Assembly: GCA_016124745.1 (NCBI GenBank)
Contig: WGNC01000008.1
Location: 1 to 64,000, forward strand
From: Thiobacillus sp.
GTDB taxonomy: Bacteria; Pseudomonadota; Gammaproteobacteria; Burkholderiales; Thiobacillaceae
Reading direction: 5' to 3'
DNA: 64,000 nucleotides
In this document: in pieces, positions 15,828 to 24,705 of the stretch
Layout: the number at the start of each line of letters is the position of its first letter
Position numbering within the stretch: position 1 is the stretch's first letter
Position numbers and translations under genes: made by a program
Notes under the pieces: generated by a model
Seen by the model: only the letters and a program-made list of their open reading frames with translations
What the model was told of the DNA's origin: nothing
The model's database searches: none

Positions 15828-17258
15828 CTACTGCACCCGAGCGATCGGCCGCGGCGTCAGCGAATCGGCGACATCCACCCAGCCACCCCCCATGGCCTGG
15901 TACACGTTCACGACCTGGGCATAGCGGTCGGCATCGGTGCGCACCAGGGCGAGTTCGGCAGCGAAAAGCTCGTTGTCGGCAACCAGCACTTCCAGGTAGC
16001 CGATCAAGCCGTATTCGAACTTGAGTCGGGACAGGCGGGCAAACTCCCGCAGCGCGACAACACGCTCGCGCTGCAAGGCCGCGCCTTCGATGGTCTTCTG
16101 TACGCCGACGAGCGCATCGTTGGTCTCTCGGAATGCATTCAGAATCGTCCGCTGGTATGCAAGCCGGGCCTGCAGCTTCTGCGCCTCGGCAGACTTGACC
16201 TGTCCTTCGATGGCGCCGGCCGTGAAGATCGGGCCGGTCAGACCTGCCCCCACCGACCAGGCGGAAGCGGGACCGGACAGGAAGTTGCCGGCGGACGTGC
16301 TGACCGAGCCGAGCAGCCCGGTGAGGGAAATCGTCGGATAGTAGAGCGCGCGCGTCGCGCCGACATTCGCATTCGCGGCAACGAGATTCTGCTCCGCCTG
16401 CAGGATATCCGGCCGTCGCAGCAGCAGCGTCGAGGGCAGACCCGAAGGGATGAGCGGGGCGAGCAGTTCATTGATGGACTTGCCGCGTGCGACCGGCGCC
16501 GGGTTACGACCGAGCAGAATGGAAACCCGGTTCTCGGTCGCGGCGATTTGCTGCTCGATCAGCGGGATTGTGGCGAGCGCCTGTTTGTACTGCGAGCGCA
16601 CCTGCATCAGTTCCGTCTCCGACACCAGGCCTGCCCTGAAGCGCAATTCGAAAATCCGCAAGGTTTCGCCGAAATTCCGCGCGGTCGTCTCGGCGATTTC
16701 GCGCTGCGCATCGAGTGCGCGCAAAGCGATGTAGCTGCTGGCAACGCCCGATACCAGCGTGAGTACGACGCCGCGCTGGGCCTGTTCGCTGGCATACACT
16801 TGCGCTTGTGCCGCTTCGCTCAGGCGCCGCACACGGCCGAACAGGTCGAGTTGCCAGGAAGCGCCCAGGGTTGCCTGGTAGAGCGTGAAATTCGGGTCGA
16901 CCCCGGGCGGGATGGGCGGTTGTCCTTCCCGGCTCGCCCGGTTTCGACTGACGTCGGCGCCGTAGCCAAGTTGCGGATAGGCCTGCGCGCCCGTGGCCTG
17001 CAGGGTGCCGATAAATTGATCGATGCGCGCGGCCGCGATCTGCACATCGAGGTTCTCGCGAAGCGCGGTCTCGATCAGTTCATTGAGAACGGGATCGCCA
17101 AACTGCTCCCACCATCGGGTGTTCGCCATCTCGTTGGCCTCGGGCAGAGCAATTCGCCAGGCTTCGGGCGCTTGCACGTCGGGGCGCACATAGTCCGGAC
17201 CAATGGTGCAGCCGCTGGCGGAGAGGGCAAGAAGTGTCGCGAACGTCAAAATTCTCAT
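15828..17258 (-). CDS. Outer-membrane efflux lipoprotein (OprM/NodT family)
   Basis: A 476-residue outer-membrane factor. I start at the ATG at 17258 (minus strand), giving a lipoprotein signal with lipobox SASGC near residue 16 and the family phrase CTIGPDYVRP right after it. Two OEP domains follow, including QFIGTLQATGAQAYPQL, ANANVGATRALYYP and LLGSVS. It is a TolC-like trimeric channel for an RND or MFS pump. The only RND/MFP pair in the window lies 7 kb away (24706-28889) on the same strand; partnership is plausible but not shown. Confidence 0.88.
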   Translation of the reverse strand: MRILTFATLLALSASGCTIGPDYVRPDVQAPEAWRIALPEANEMANTRWWEQFGDPVLNELIETALRENLDVQIAAARIDQFIGTLQATGAQAYPQLGYGADVSRNRASREGQPPIPPGVDPNFTLYQATLGASWQLDLFGRVRRLSEAAQAQVYASEQAQRGVVLTLVSGVASSYIALRALDAQREIAETTARNFGETLRIFELRFRAGLVSETELMQVRSQYKQALATIPLIEQQIAATENRVSILLGRNPAPVARGKSINELLAPLIPSGLPSTLLLRRPDILQAEQNLVAANANVGATRALYYPTISLTGLLGSVSTSAGNFLSGPASAWSVGAGLTGPIFTAGAIEGQVKSAEAQKLQARLAYQRTILNAFRETNDALVGVQKTIEGAALQRERVVALREFARLSRLKFEYGLIGYLEVLVADNELFAAELALVRTDADRYAQVVNVYQAMGGGWVDVADSLTPRPIARVQ

Positions 17259-18002
17259 ATTGGGATCCCGGCAACAATACTCAGAGGGTATCAAGATAAA
17301 CCTGATTCCTGATACAGCGAAGCGGCTATCCATTCGGCGCCGTTCCGGCGCTACGGGTAATCATCGCCCGGCAGATCGAGGTGGAATTCAGGCGCCTGGA
17401 AACTTCACAGCAGAACCGACGGCCATTGACAGTCTTTTTTCGGTTGCGGCCGATCTCGGGCCTGTCCGGGAGCGCACCTTGTCCGATCGATGGAGGCACG
17501 CTCACGCCCGGTGACGCCCCAAATCTGGTGATTGAGGGCAACGCCCGTTATGTGGCTGGCCAATAGCGCAAGCGCGATTTCCTGATTGCACGTTCGTGTC
17601 GCGCAACCGCGCAGGCACCCTTGCCAGGCATTCGGGGCTGTGCTGATTCGCGCCTGTCATCGGAGCTGGCATTCGACCCGGGGCCGCGCCCTGCTCGTGG
17701 AGCGCGTGCTTGGCAATTTCGCCACGGACAAAGGGCTGGGCCGCCTCGATTGCGGCGCCGTGGCGCGCGGTACCGAGCAGATTCTCGCGCTGGGCGTCAT
17801 TGCGGCGCAACAGCCGGGCAGGGCAGCGTCGAGCCACGGTGCGCATTGCGGGACCCTATGCCATTCCGAACGTCTGATCGGCCCAGCGGACATCGCACCT
17901 CTGACAGGGCTTGAGGTATTCTCCCGCTTTAGAATTCGCGCTGCCGATTGCGCTGGTAGTCGCGTCGCTTGTCCGATACCGTTTAGCACAAGGAGACAGC
18001 AA
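17259..18002. other. 744-bp intergenic region, no supported gene
   Basis: Divergent promoter region between the efflux lipoprotein and the LapA-domain gene. Open frames exist on both strands (for example 17586 onward on plus and 17657-17989 on minus), but none has a recognisable domain, a ribosome site or a codon pattern that convinces. The right end holds the LapA-gene ribosome site at 17990-17995. It could contain a decayed gene; I cannot name it. Confidence 0.35.
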
Positions 18003-18227
18003 TTGAGATTCCTCTATATCGGCCTGATTGTGGCTTTCACTGCACTGGTCCTGCTGTTCAAGGTCCAGAATCTGGAGACGGTGACAGTGTCGCTGTTTTC
18101 CGCCAGCATGACCTTATCCGTGTCGACCCTGGTCTTGCTGATCTACGTGCTGGGGATGCTGACGGGTGGATTCCTGTGGACTCTGCTACGAGGCCTGTTC
18201 TGCCGTGCCACGCGGCCCGTCAGGTGA
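18003..18227 (+). CDS. LapA-domain (DUF1049) membrane protein
   Basis: A 74-residue protein starting at TTG 18003 with a strong AAGGAG site 7 nt upstream. Two transmembrane helices (about residues 4-22 and 38-60) flank the short NLETVTVSLFS hairpin typical of lipopolysaccharide assembly protein A domain proteins. The E. coli relative LapA works with LapB in LPS control, but no lapB is seen here. It is read together with the patatin gene 13 nt downstream. Confidence 0.7.
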   Translation: MRFLYIGLIVAFTALVLLFKVQNLETVTVSLFSASMTLSVSTLVLLIYVLGMLTGGFLWTLLRGLFCRATRPVR

Positions 18228-18240
18228 CGGAGTCTTCCGG

Positions 18241-19503
18241 TTGCTGTACCCGCAGGTTCACACGGGGCTGACGCGCGGACTCTTCGTCTGCGCCTTGCTG
18301 AGCCTTGCCGGCTGCGGCACGCTGCCGCGCAACGCCGTGCCGCCCGCGCTGATGCGTGAGGCCATGATCCCGGGCATGCCGGACGTTCGTGCGCCGGCTG
18401 GCCGCCCGAACAAGGTGATGGCGGACGATCTGCGGCGTTCCTTCAAGCAGGAGTCCGCAAGCGAATTTCCGATGGACCCCGATGGCGTTATCCGCTACCC
18501 CCATCTTGCGCTGTCGGGCGGTGGGGCCAACGGCGCCTTCGGCGCCGGATTCCTAAACGGCTGGTCGACCACCGGACAACGTCCGGCGTTCAAGATCGTC
18601 ACCGGCGTTTCGACCGGCGCGCTGATTGCACCGTTCGCGTTTCTCGGCCCCGAGTACGACGATGCGCTGCGACAGTTCTTTACGACCACCGCTTCGCGCA
18701 ATATTTTCAGGGTGCTCTCGATCATTCCCCAACTCATTGCCGGGGAATCGTTTGCCGACACCGCTCCGCTCAGGGCACTCATCGAGGAGCATGTGACCGC
18801 CGAATTCCTGCACCAGATCGCGCAGGCCCACGAGGGTGGACGCCGTCTCTATCTCGGTACCGTGGACCTCGACTCGCAACGCTTCATGGTGTGGAACATG
18901 GGACTCATCGCAACGAGCGGTCGTCCGGAGGCGCTCGACCTGTTCCGTGCGGTGATGCTGGCGTCGGCGTCGGTGCCGGTTGCATTCCCGCCCGTGTTGT
19001 TCGAGGTCGAAGCCGGCGGCAAGCGCTACGACGAAATGCACGTCGATGGCGGGGTCGCCCTTCGCGTTTTCTATTCGGGCGGAGTATTCAGTTTCTCCGC
19101 CTTGCGCGCGGAAGACGTGGCGGGGCGCGGCCCGGGACGCGAGACCATCTTCATCATTCACAATGGACAACTGCCGCCGGTCCCCGAGGCGACTGCCCGT
19201 TCGGTTCGCAGCATCGCCGCACGCACGTTCAGTTCCGCAAGCAAGGCAGCGTTTGTCGGTGACCTGTTCCGCATCTACGGCTTCGCATTGCGCGAGCAGG
19301 CGGATTTTCAGTGGGTCACGATTCCGGACGGCTTCGAACTGGCGGGCGACGAAATATTCGATCCGGTACGGATGGGCAAGCTGTACGAGGTCGGCTACCA
19401 GAAGGCGCTCGCGGGCCAGCAGTGGGTTCTTGAGCCGCCTGGCCTGGCACGCGACCGTCCCGCCGATGCGATGGGCGCCGAGCGCGCCGCGAACAGGCCC
19501 TGA
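18241..19503 (+). CDS. Patatin-like phospholipase, probable lipoprotein
   Basis: About 420 residues. The start is uncertain: the frame is open from 18166, but TTG 18241 gives a lipoprotein signal with lipobox LAGC and avoids a long overlap with the LapA gene. The patatin catalytic elements are visible: glycine-rich oxyanion loop SGGGANGAFGAG, nucleophile elbow GVSTG, and the Asp of the dyad in HVDGGVAL. It should act as a serine acyl hydrolase on phospholipids, probably at the periplasmic face of the outer membrane. Substrate unknown. Confidence 0.82.
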   Translation: MLYPQVHTGLTRGLFVCALLSLAGCGTLPRNAVPPALMREAMIPGMPDVRAPAGRPNKVMADDLRRSFKQESASEFPMDPDGVIRYPHLALSGGGANGAFGAGFLNGWSTTGQRPAFKIVTGVSTGALIAPFAFLGPEYDDALRQFFTTTASRNIFRVLSIIPQLIAGESFADTAPLRALIEEHVTAEFLHQIAQAHEGGRRLYLGTVDLDSQRFMVWNMGLIATSGRPEALDLFRAVMLASASVPVAFPPVLFEVEAGGKRYDEMHVDGGVALRVFYSGGVFSFSALRAEDVAGRGPGRETIFIIHNGQLPPVPEATARSVRSIAARTFSSASKAAFVGDLFRIYGFALREQADFQWVTIPDGFELAGDEIFDPVRMGKLYEVGYQKALAGQQWVLEPPGLARDRPADAMGAERAANRP

Positions 19504-19613
19504 CGGGCGATCACGCCGAGAACGAGCGCCACTCATGCTGCGATTGCCGCGACCGAGACGATGCCGAAGCTGAACATTTCGGGCAGTGACCATTAGGGAG
19601 GCGCTGATTTTTT

Positions 19614-19646
19614 CCGTTCGTGGTGAGCCTGTCGAACCATGGACGG
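19614..19646 (+). repeat. Diverged REP-like palindrome
   Basis: Contains CCGTTCG, TGAGCCTGTCGAACCAT and GGACGG, an imperfect dyad of the REP type, related to the elements at 12665, 32296 and 58757. Intergenic. Confidence 0.55.
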
Positions 19647-19669
19647 AATAATTCAGCTCTTCCTTGGCG

Positions 19670-19975
19670 ATAGTTGGCGGCGATCGCGATCGCCAGCCCG
19701 AGGCTCATGAACAGCCGACTGCAGGGACCGACGATCGCCTCCATCACGTCCATCATCAACGGCTTGGCAAGCGCTGCGAGATCCGGGCGCAGCAGTATCC
19801 CGACCGAGAACCGGAAAAGCTGACCCAGTGGCCTTGATCAGCATCAGGGCTGCCAGGTCTGCCAGTCAGCAGGCGATCCAGTAGCCGAACGCAGCAGGCC
19901 GGGTGAGAATTCCTGAGCCGATCATCGAGCCGACTCCAGGCGCGACCAGCGCGCCGCGTGATCGCAGCTTTTCGC
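19670..19975 (-). pseudogene. Remnant of an amino-acid/polyamine antiporter (APC family)
   Basis: In minus-strand translation, two fragments in different frames look like pieces of an APC-family antiporter. Near 19965-19880 there is GVGSMIGSGILTRPAAFGY, matching the family's first-helix glycine motif; near 19780-19670 there is VMEAIVGPCSRLFMSLGLAIA, resembling the ArcD-type helix with GPWG..LISLGL. Stops and a frame change separate them and most of the protein is missing. Identification is by eye and tentative. It fills the gap downstream of mrpD. Confidence 0.42.
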
Positions 19976-19980
19976 GTGGG

Positions 19981-21711
19981 TCATGGCAGTGGCCTGGCAA
20001 GCAGCAGCCAGCCGAACAGGGCGGCCAGGGTGAGCAAGGCGATGCTGGCGGATGGCCAGCGCCGAACGAACCCGTCCGAGTGCTCGAATGCGATGCCTGC
20101 CCTCGTCATGGTACGCCGCAGCGGGCCGCCACGCGTGGCAGCCAGCAGGGGCTGGGGCGACAGTCCCAGCGCCAGCAAGGTGCCGCCCAGGAACACCAGC
20201 AGCGTCGTCCCCAGTTCCCCGGGTGCCAGCGGGTTCTTGACGAGATCTCCCGGAAGCGGACCGAGGGCGGCGAACGCGAGCAACAGCGAGCACAAGCCGA
20301 GAAACAGCGCCGCGAATTCGGACAGGCGGGAAACGCGCTTCAAAGGTTGCGCGGGCCCGCGCGGACGGCGCATGACATGGGTGAGCACCAGCACCACATA
20401 GGCTGCGGTGAAAACGGCACCGCCCTGCAGCACCCCCTCCCACCACCATTGCCCCGAACTGGCGGCAGCATCGAGCATGAGCTTTTTCGCCAGGTAGGCG
20501 CCGCTCGGCACGACGCCCATCAGCGCAAGGCCGGCCAGCGCGAACGCGAGTATGGTAATCGGCATGGCGCGTGCCACGCCGGCGAGATCGGCGATGCGGT
20601 CGTGGCCGAGCGCGGCATAGACGAGGCCGGCCGCCATGAACATGGCGGCCTTGGCGGTTGCATGCGATACCGCCTGCAACAGCCCGCCGGTCAGGGCCGG
20701 GCCATGCACCAGCGCGCTGCCGCCGGCATCGAAGGCGAGCGGGAACATCAGGAACAGGTAGCCGATCTGCGCGATCGTCGAATAGGCGACCAGCAGCTTA
20801 AGGCGTTCCTGTCGCAGCGCGACGACACTGCCGACGACGATGGCCGCCGCCCCCAGGCCCGCCAGCAGCTGGGCCGCCGACAGCGTCACCACGCCCGGCA
20901 TCACGTCGAACCAGAGCCGCACCACCAGGAACCACGAGCCCTTGATCACCAGCGCCGACAGCACCGCGCTGGCGGCGGCGGGCGCGCCGGCATGCGCCGG
21001 CGGCAGCCACAGGTGCAGCGGAAACAGGGCGGTCTTGGCGAGCAGGCCCACCGTCATCAGCGCCGCCACGGACCAGGCGATTGGCTCGGGGCGGATGCGT
21101 TCGGCCAGCAGCGCGATGTCGAGCGTGCCGTAGGCGCCATACAGCAGCACAGCGCCCAGCAGGTAGAGCAGGGAGCCTGCCAGTGCGAACAGCAGGTAGC
21201 GCAGCGCGGCGCGCAGCGTTTCGCCGCGACCGTCGAGGCAGACCAGCGGCACGCCGGAAAAGGTCACCAGTTCCAGTGCGACGTAGAGCGTGAACAGGTC
21301 GCCGCTGACGAAAACGAGGTTGAGCGATCCCCACACCGCGAGCAGCAGCAGCCAGAACGTGAACGGTGCGCGCGCCTCCGCTGCGCCGGCGACGCTGCCG
21401 AAGTCGCTCCGCGCGTAGAGACCGATGCCGCAGATGACCACGGCGACCGCGAGCATCATCACCACCGAGAGGCTGTCCGCGCGCAAGGCAATGCCGAGCG
21501 GCGGTGCCCAGCCGCCCAGCAGGTAGACGACCGTGTCGCCCGATTGCAGCAGCATGCTGGCAAGGCTGGCCACGATAGCCAGCCCGGCGAGCACGGTCAC
21601 CGCTGCCACGCGCCACACATGGCGGCCGCCGAGCGTCAGGCCGAGCAGCACGCCGACGAACGGGACGAGCACCGCCATGACGAGCAGGGTGCCGCCGGGC
21701 GTCGTCAGCAT
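19981..21711 (-). CDS. mrpD: Mrp-type antiporter subunit D (proton-conducting, NuoM/N-like)
   Basis: A 576-residue polytopic protein with about 14 helices of the proton-pumping antiporter family. It has the conserved charged helices: a Glu in LYVALELVTFSGVPL, a Lys in GLLAKTALFPLHLWLPPAHAGAP, and a Lys after VLSALVIKGS. SHATAKAAMFMAAG and the Lys in PSGAYLAKKLML are also typical. It is the last gene of the minus-strand unit and the only full-length NuoL/M-type subunit in it; a separate MrpA is absent. Confidence 0.87.
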   Translation of the reverse strand: MLTTPGGTLLVMAVLVPFVGVLLGLTLGGRHVWRVAAVTVLAGLAIVASLASMLLQSGDTVVYLLGGWAPPLGIALRADSLSVVMMLAVAVVICGIGLYARSDFGSVAGAAEARAPFTFWLLLLAVWGSLNLVFVSGDLFTLYVALELVTFSGVPLVCLDGRGETLRAALRYLLFALAGSLLYLLGAVLLYGAYGTLDIALLAERIRPEPIAWSVAALMTVGLLAKTALFPLHLWLPPAHAGAPAAASAVLSALVIKGSWFLVVRLWFDVMPGVVTLSAAQLLAGLGAAAIVVGSVVALRQERLKLLVAYSTIAQIGYLFLMFPLAFDAGGSALVHGPALTGGLLQAVSHATAKAAMFMAAGLVYAALGHDRIADLAGVARAMPITILAFALAGLALMGVVPSGAYLAKKLMLDAAASSGQWWWEGVLQGGAVFTAAYVVLVLTHVMRRPRGPAQPLKRVSRLSEFAALFLGLCSLLLAFAALGPLPGDLVKNPLAPGELGTTLLVFLGGTLLALGLSPQPLLAATRGGPLRRTMTRAGIAFEHSDGFVRRWPSASIALLTLAALFGWLLLARPLP

Positions 21712-21738
21712 GGGCTCAACCGGAACGGGGGCTGCACC

Positions 21739-22080
21739 TCAGACATCGTCGACACCCGGTTGTGTCTTGTCCGGCGCATCGGACGCGAGCGAGACCGAGC
21801 GGGTCTCGTCGAACAGCCGCAGCAGCAGCGCCACTGCCAGTGCGGTGGCGGAAAACGCCACCACGATGCCGGTGATCAACAAGGCCTGCGGCACCGGGTC
21901 GCCGCCCATGCCGGCGGCGGCGCCGCGCCGTGCGATGGCGCCGAACAGCATGAAGACGCCGCTGCCGACCACGTTGAAGGCGAGGATCTTGCGCAGCGGA
22001 TGCGGATTCACGATCAGGCCGTAGAGGCCGATTCCGATCAGGGCGGCGGCGCACAGGCCGAACAGGGTCGCGGCGCTCAT
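21739..22080 (-). CDS. mrpC: Mrp-type antiporter subunit C (NuoK-like)
   Basis: A 113-residue protein with three transmembrane helices. The NuoK-type core is visible: GLYGLIVNPHPLRKILAFNVVGSGVFMLF, written here in two joined halves, then DPVPQALLITGIVVAFSATALA, the family's signature third helix. Its ATG overlaps the stop of mrpB (ATGA at 22077-22080), and mrpD starts 27 nt after it ends. It should be part of the membrane arm of a Mrp-like cation/proton antiporter. Confidence 0.88.
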   Translation of the reverse strand: MSAATLFGLCAAALIGIGLYGLIVNPHPLRKILAFNVVGSGVFMLFGAIARRGAAAGMGGDPVPQALLITGIVVAFSATALAVALLLRLFDETRSVSLASDAPDKTQPGVDDV

Positions 22081-23018
22081 GGCAGCGGACCCCGCTGCGG
22101 CGCGCCCACCAGCATCAGGCCGAGGATCAGCGTGAGCGTCGGCATCAGCGCGAATTCGATGACCAGGATGAGCGGCTTCGCGATGCCCGGCGGGTAGGCG
22201 AGGAAGGCATCCGCCGTCACCACCCCCACCACGCCGATCGCGATGAACACCAGCGGCCCCGCCACCAGCAGGATGCGCAGCCACGTGCGGCTGATCGGCG
22301 GCGCATCGGCGAGCCCAGCCATCATCACCAGCAGCCACATCGCCGCCATGAGGGTGGCGCCCTGGAACTTGCCGCCGGGATGGTCGGCCCCGACCCAGAA
22401 AATATAGATCCCGGCGATGACGCCGATCGGCGGCAGCACGCGCGCCACATAGGCCAGGATGCCGTTCGGGTCGGCTTGCTGGCGCAGCCCCGGGCGGCCG
22501 CCCCAGAAGCGGTCGGGCGCCAGCGACCAGACGCCGATCAGCGCGAACAGCAGCACGATGGCTTCGAGCAGGGTGTCCATGGCGCGGAACGCCAGCAGCA
22601 CGGCGGTGATGGGATTGCCCACCCCGGTGACGGCGATATGGGCGGCGACGTCGGGTGCAAGGGTGGGGGCGGGGACGGGCAGCGCGAGCACGCCGACCGC
22701 GAGCGCGGCGGTGACGGCGACGGACACGCCCGCAGCCAGCCAGCGCGTTGGCGCGCCGGGGCCCTCGACTCGGGCCGCGGCTTCGGTGCTGCGCAGGCGG
22801 GTCGCGGCGCCGATCAGCAGCGCGCCGGTGAGGCCGCCGCCGATGGCGGCTTCGGTCAGCGCCACGTCGATGCCGTGCAGCTGTACCCACGCCAGGGTCA
22901 GCAGCAGCCCGAAGGCCATGAAGCCCTCGACGGCCGCGAAGGCCTCGCGCGCGACGATGCTCCACAGGGCGAGTCCGAGTATCAGTCCGGCCAGACCGAT
23001 GTTCAGTGCATCGCTCAT
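22077..23018 (-). CDS. mrpB: Mrp-type subunit B fused to MrpA C-terminal-like domain
   Basis: A 313-residue membrane protein read from ATG 23018. The first 90 residues form a DUF4040-like unit (VEGFMAFGLLLTLAWVQLHGIDVALTEAAIGGGL in pieces), which in Bacillus-type systems is the C-terminal part of MrpA. The second part is an MnhB/MrpB domain with IYIFWVGADHPGGKFQGA and helices after it. The fusion lets the cluster keep these MrpA parts without a full MrpA. Its start overlaps mrpG by 4 nt. Confidence 0.82.
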   Translation of the reverse strand: MSDALNIGLAGLILGLALWSIVAREAFAAVEGFMAFGLLLTLAWVQLHGIDVALTEAAIGGGLTGALLIGAATRLRSTEAAARVEGPGAPTRWLAAGVSVAVTAALAVGVLALPVPAPTLAPDVAAHIAVTGVGNPITAVLLAFRAMDTLLEAIVLLFALIGVWSLAPDRFWGGRPGLRQQADPNGILAYVARVLPPIGVIAGIYIFWVGADHPGGKFQGATLMAAMWLLVMMAGLADAPPISRTWLRILLVAGPLVFIAIGVVGVVTADAFLAYPPGIAKPLILVIEFALMPTLTLILGLMLVGAPQRGPLP

Positions 23019-23308
23019 CGCTGTACGTCGCGGCGCACCAGGGCGCGCGCGATCAGTTGCGAGGCGGTGGCGCCGGACAGCAGGACGAGCCCCCAGATGC
23101 ACAGCAGCTTGAGTCCGCCGGACACGCTGTCCATCTGCGGCAGCAGGCCGAGCACCACCAGCCCCAGCCCCAGGTTGTCGGCCTTGGTCAGCGCATGCAG
23201 CCGCGTGAACGCATCGGGAAAGCGCAGCAGGCCGGTGGTGCCGGCGAGAAAGAAGACGGCGCCGCCGCTGACTGCGATCACCGTCCACAGGTTGATGACG
23301 GCACTCAC
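23015..23308 (-). CDS. mrpG: Mrp-type antiporter subunit G
   Basis: A 97-residue protein with three helices and the MnhG/PhaG signature GLLRFPDAFTRLHALTKADNLG. Overlaps mrpF at its start and mrpB at its end by 4 nt each. Length is normal for the family. Confidence 0.9.
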   Translation of the reverse strand: MSAVINLWTVIAVSGGAVFFLAGTTGLLRFPDAFTRLHALTKADNLGLGLVVLGLLPQMDSVSGGLKLLCIWGLVLLSGATASQLIARALVRRDVQR

Positions 23309-23589
23309 GCGTCGTCCTCCGGTGTGGGGGCATCCGCCGGCGTCGAATGCGCTTTCACGAACGCGAAGCTGGCGAATGCTGCCAGCAGTGCCAGCGTCAG
23401 CGCGACATCGATCGTCGCCGCCTCGCCGGTTGCGGTGCCCGCCAGCAGCAGGCTCGCGATGCCGCCGGTGCCGAGCAGTTGCGCGGCCATCATGCGGTCG
23501 GCGTCGTCCGGTCCGCGCAGGATGCGGATGAGCCCGAGCGCGACCATCGCCAGCACGAAGGCCGCTGCGATGAGCAGGAAATCAGCCAT
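23305..23589 (-). CDS. mrpF: Mrp-type antiporter subunit F
   Basis: A 94-residue three-helix protein with the MrpF core: RILRGPDDADRMMAAQLLGT and, in the last helix, DVALTLALLAAFASFAFVK. It overlaps mrpE by 8 nt. The acidic tail after residue 80 is probably cytoplasmic. Confidence 0.9.
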   Translation of the reverse strand: MADFLLIAAAFVLAMVALGLIRILRGPDDADRMMAAQLLGTGGIASLLLAGTATGEAATIDVALTLALLAAFASFAFVKAHSTPADAPTPEDDA

Positions 23590-24109
23590 GGCGCCGCCCT
23601 GCGATGAGTGCCCTGGCGAGCAATTTCTCCTCCTTCCACAACGCCTCCACCACCGGCTGCGCGGTATCGAGGCAGTGGTAGATCAGCGCATCGTCGGTCG
23701 CATCGGCCGGCACCGTGCCCGGCATGAGGCTGGTGATGGTGGCGAACGTGTTGCGCGCCAGACCGGGCGGGAAATCGAGCGGACAGTCGACGAAGCCGGT
23801 ACGCAGCGGCAGGCGCGGGTCGAACGCGCGGCGGGCGACATCGATCCCGGCCCGCACCGATTCCCGGAGGAAGTGCGGCAGCAGCGCGAACAGGCTGCCG
23901 AAACGCAGATGCCCGGCCGCGGGCGCGAACAGGTGCAGGCTGAGCCAGGTTGCGCCGAGGGTGGCGAAGGCGCCGACCGCGAGATCGGCCGGCTTGATGC
24001 TTTGCATCAGCACCATCCAGAGCGCGAAGAACGCCACCCCACGCGTCAATGTCGTGCTCAGCGTCGATTTCAAGGGGCGCTTCGGGCGAGTGGCGGAGTT
24101 CATGCTCAT
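23582..24109 (-). CDS. mrpE: Mrp-type antiporter subunit E
   Basis: A 175-residue protein with two or three N-terminal helices and the MnhE cytoplasmic domain: AFDPRLPLRTGFVDCP, then ITSLMPGTVPAD and the HCLD motif. Family length is normal. It overlaps the upstream 198-residue membrane-protein gene by 4 nt, so both are probably translated from the same mRNA as the RND pump. Confidence 0.88.
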   Translation of the reverse strand: MSMNSATRPKRPLKSTLSTTLTRGVAFFALWMVLMQSIKPADLAVGAFATLGATWLSLHLFAPAAGHLRFGSLFALLPHFLRESVRAGIDVARRAFDPRLPLRTGFVDCPLDFPPGLARNTFATITSLMPGTVPADATDDALIYHCLDTAQPVVEALWKEEKLLARALIAGRRHG

Positions 24110-24702
24110 GCAGCCCTCCGCTCTGCCGTGCCGAGCACGCGCACATCCATTCCGCTGAGGCGGTCATAGAGCCGCGCTTCGGCCAGGATCGGCCACCAGT
24201 CGTAGAGAAAGATTTCCAGCGGCCGCCACAGCGCAACCCAGCCGCCGATGACGAGGCTTTCCTTGGGCAGCCAGGCATAGCTCTTTTCTCTGACCAGGCC
24301 GGCAAGGAATTCGCCGGCGGCGACCGCCACGGCGAGGAATGCGATGCCGCTCAACAGGCTGATGCGGCCGATCCGGAACAGCTGCCGCAGCTGGCGTCGG
24401 GTCGCGATCGCGCGGCGCTGGAAGTGCTCGTGCACGGGTTCGCTCACCACCGCGGCATCGTCCGCGGCCGCCGACTCAGGTCCTGGGTGCACGGCCAGGC
24501 TCAGCGGCCGGCCGGCCGGCGGTTCCTGCGCCCGGTCGATGATGCTGACGGTTGCCTTGGGGTCGAGGTCGCGCTCGCGAAAAGGCGCGGGGTCCATCGA
24601 ATGGAACAGCTGCCGTGAATCCGAGAGGTATAACCCCAGCTGGCTGCGCGGTGCTGCCGCGCCAGCGAGTGCAGTGGCCACGGGTTGCACCGGCGCACTC
24701 AT
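24106..24702 (-). CDS. Uncharacterised two-helix membrane protein in the RND-Mrp unit
   Basis: 198 residues. The first 95 are soluble and include DSRQLFHSMDPAPFRERDLD, which recalls small proteins found next to cation antiporters. Two hydrophobic helices follow, near residues 115-135 and 148-168, with a Trp-rich end. I do not recognise a named family. It starts 3 nt after the RND stop and overlaps mrpE by 4 nt, so it links the two halves of the unit. A coupling or accessory role is inference from position only. Confidence 0.65.
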   Translation of the reverse strand: MSAPVQPVATALAGAAAPRSQLGLYLSDSRQLFHSMDPAPFRERDLDPKATVSIIDRAQEPPAGRPLSLAVHPGPESAAADDAAVVSEPVHEHFQRRAIATRRQLRQLFRIGRISLLSGIAFLAVAVAAGEFLAGLVREKSYAWLPKESLVIGGWVALWRPLEIFLYDWWPILAEARLYDRLSGMDVRVLGTAERRAA

Positions 24703-24705
24703 CGG

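Noticed and set aside
19903-22197. 764-codon plus-strand open frame opposite mrpD/mrpC
   Set aside because: Low-complexity Arg/Gln/His content, no domain; the minus-strand Mrp genes explain the region.
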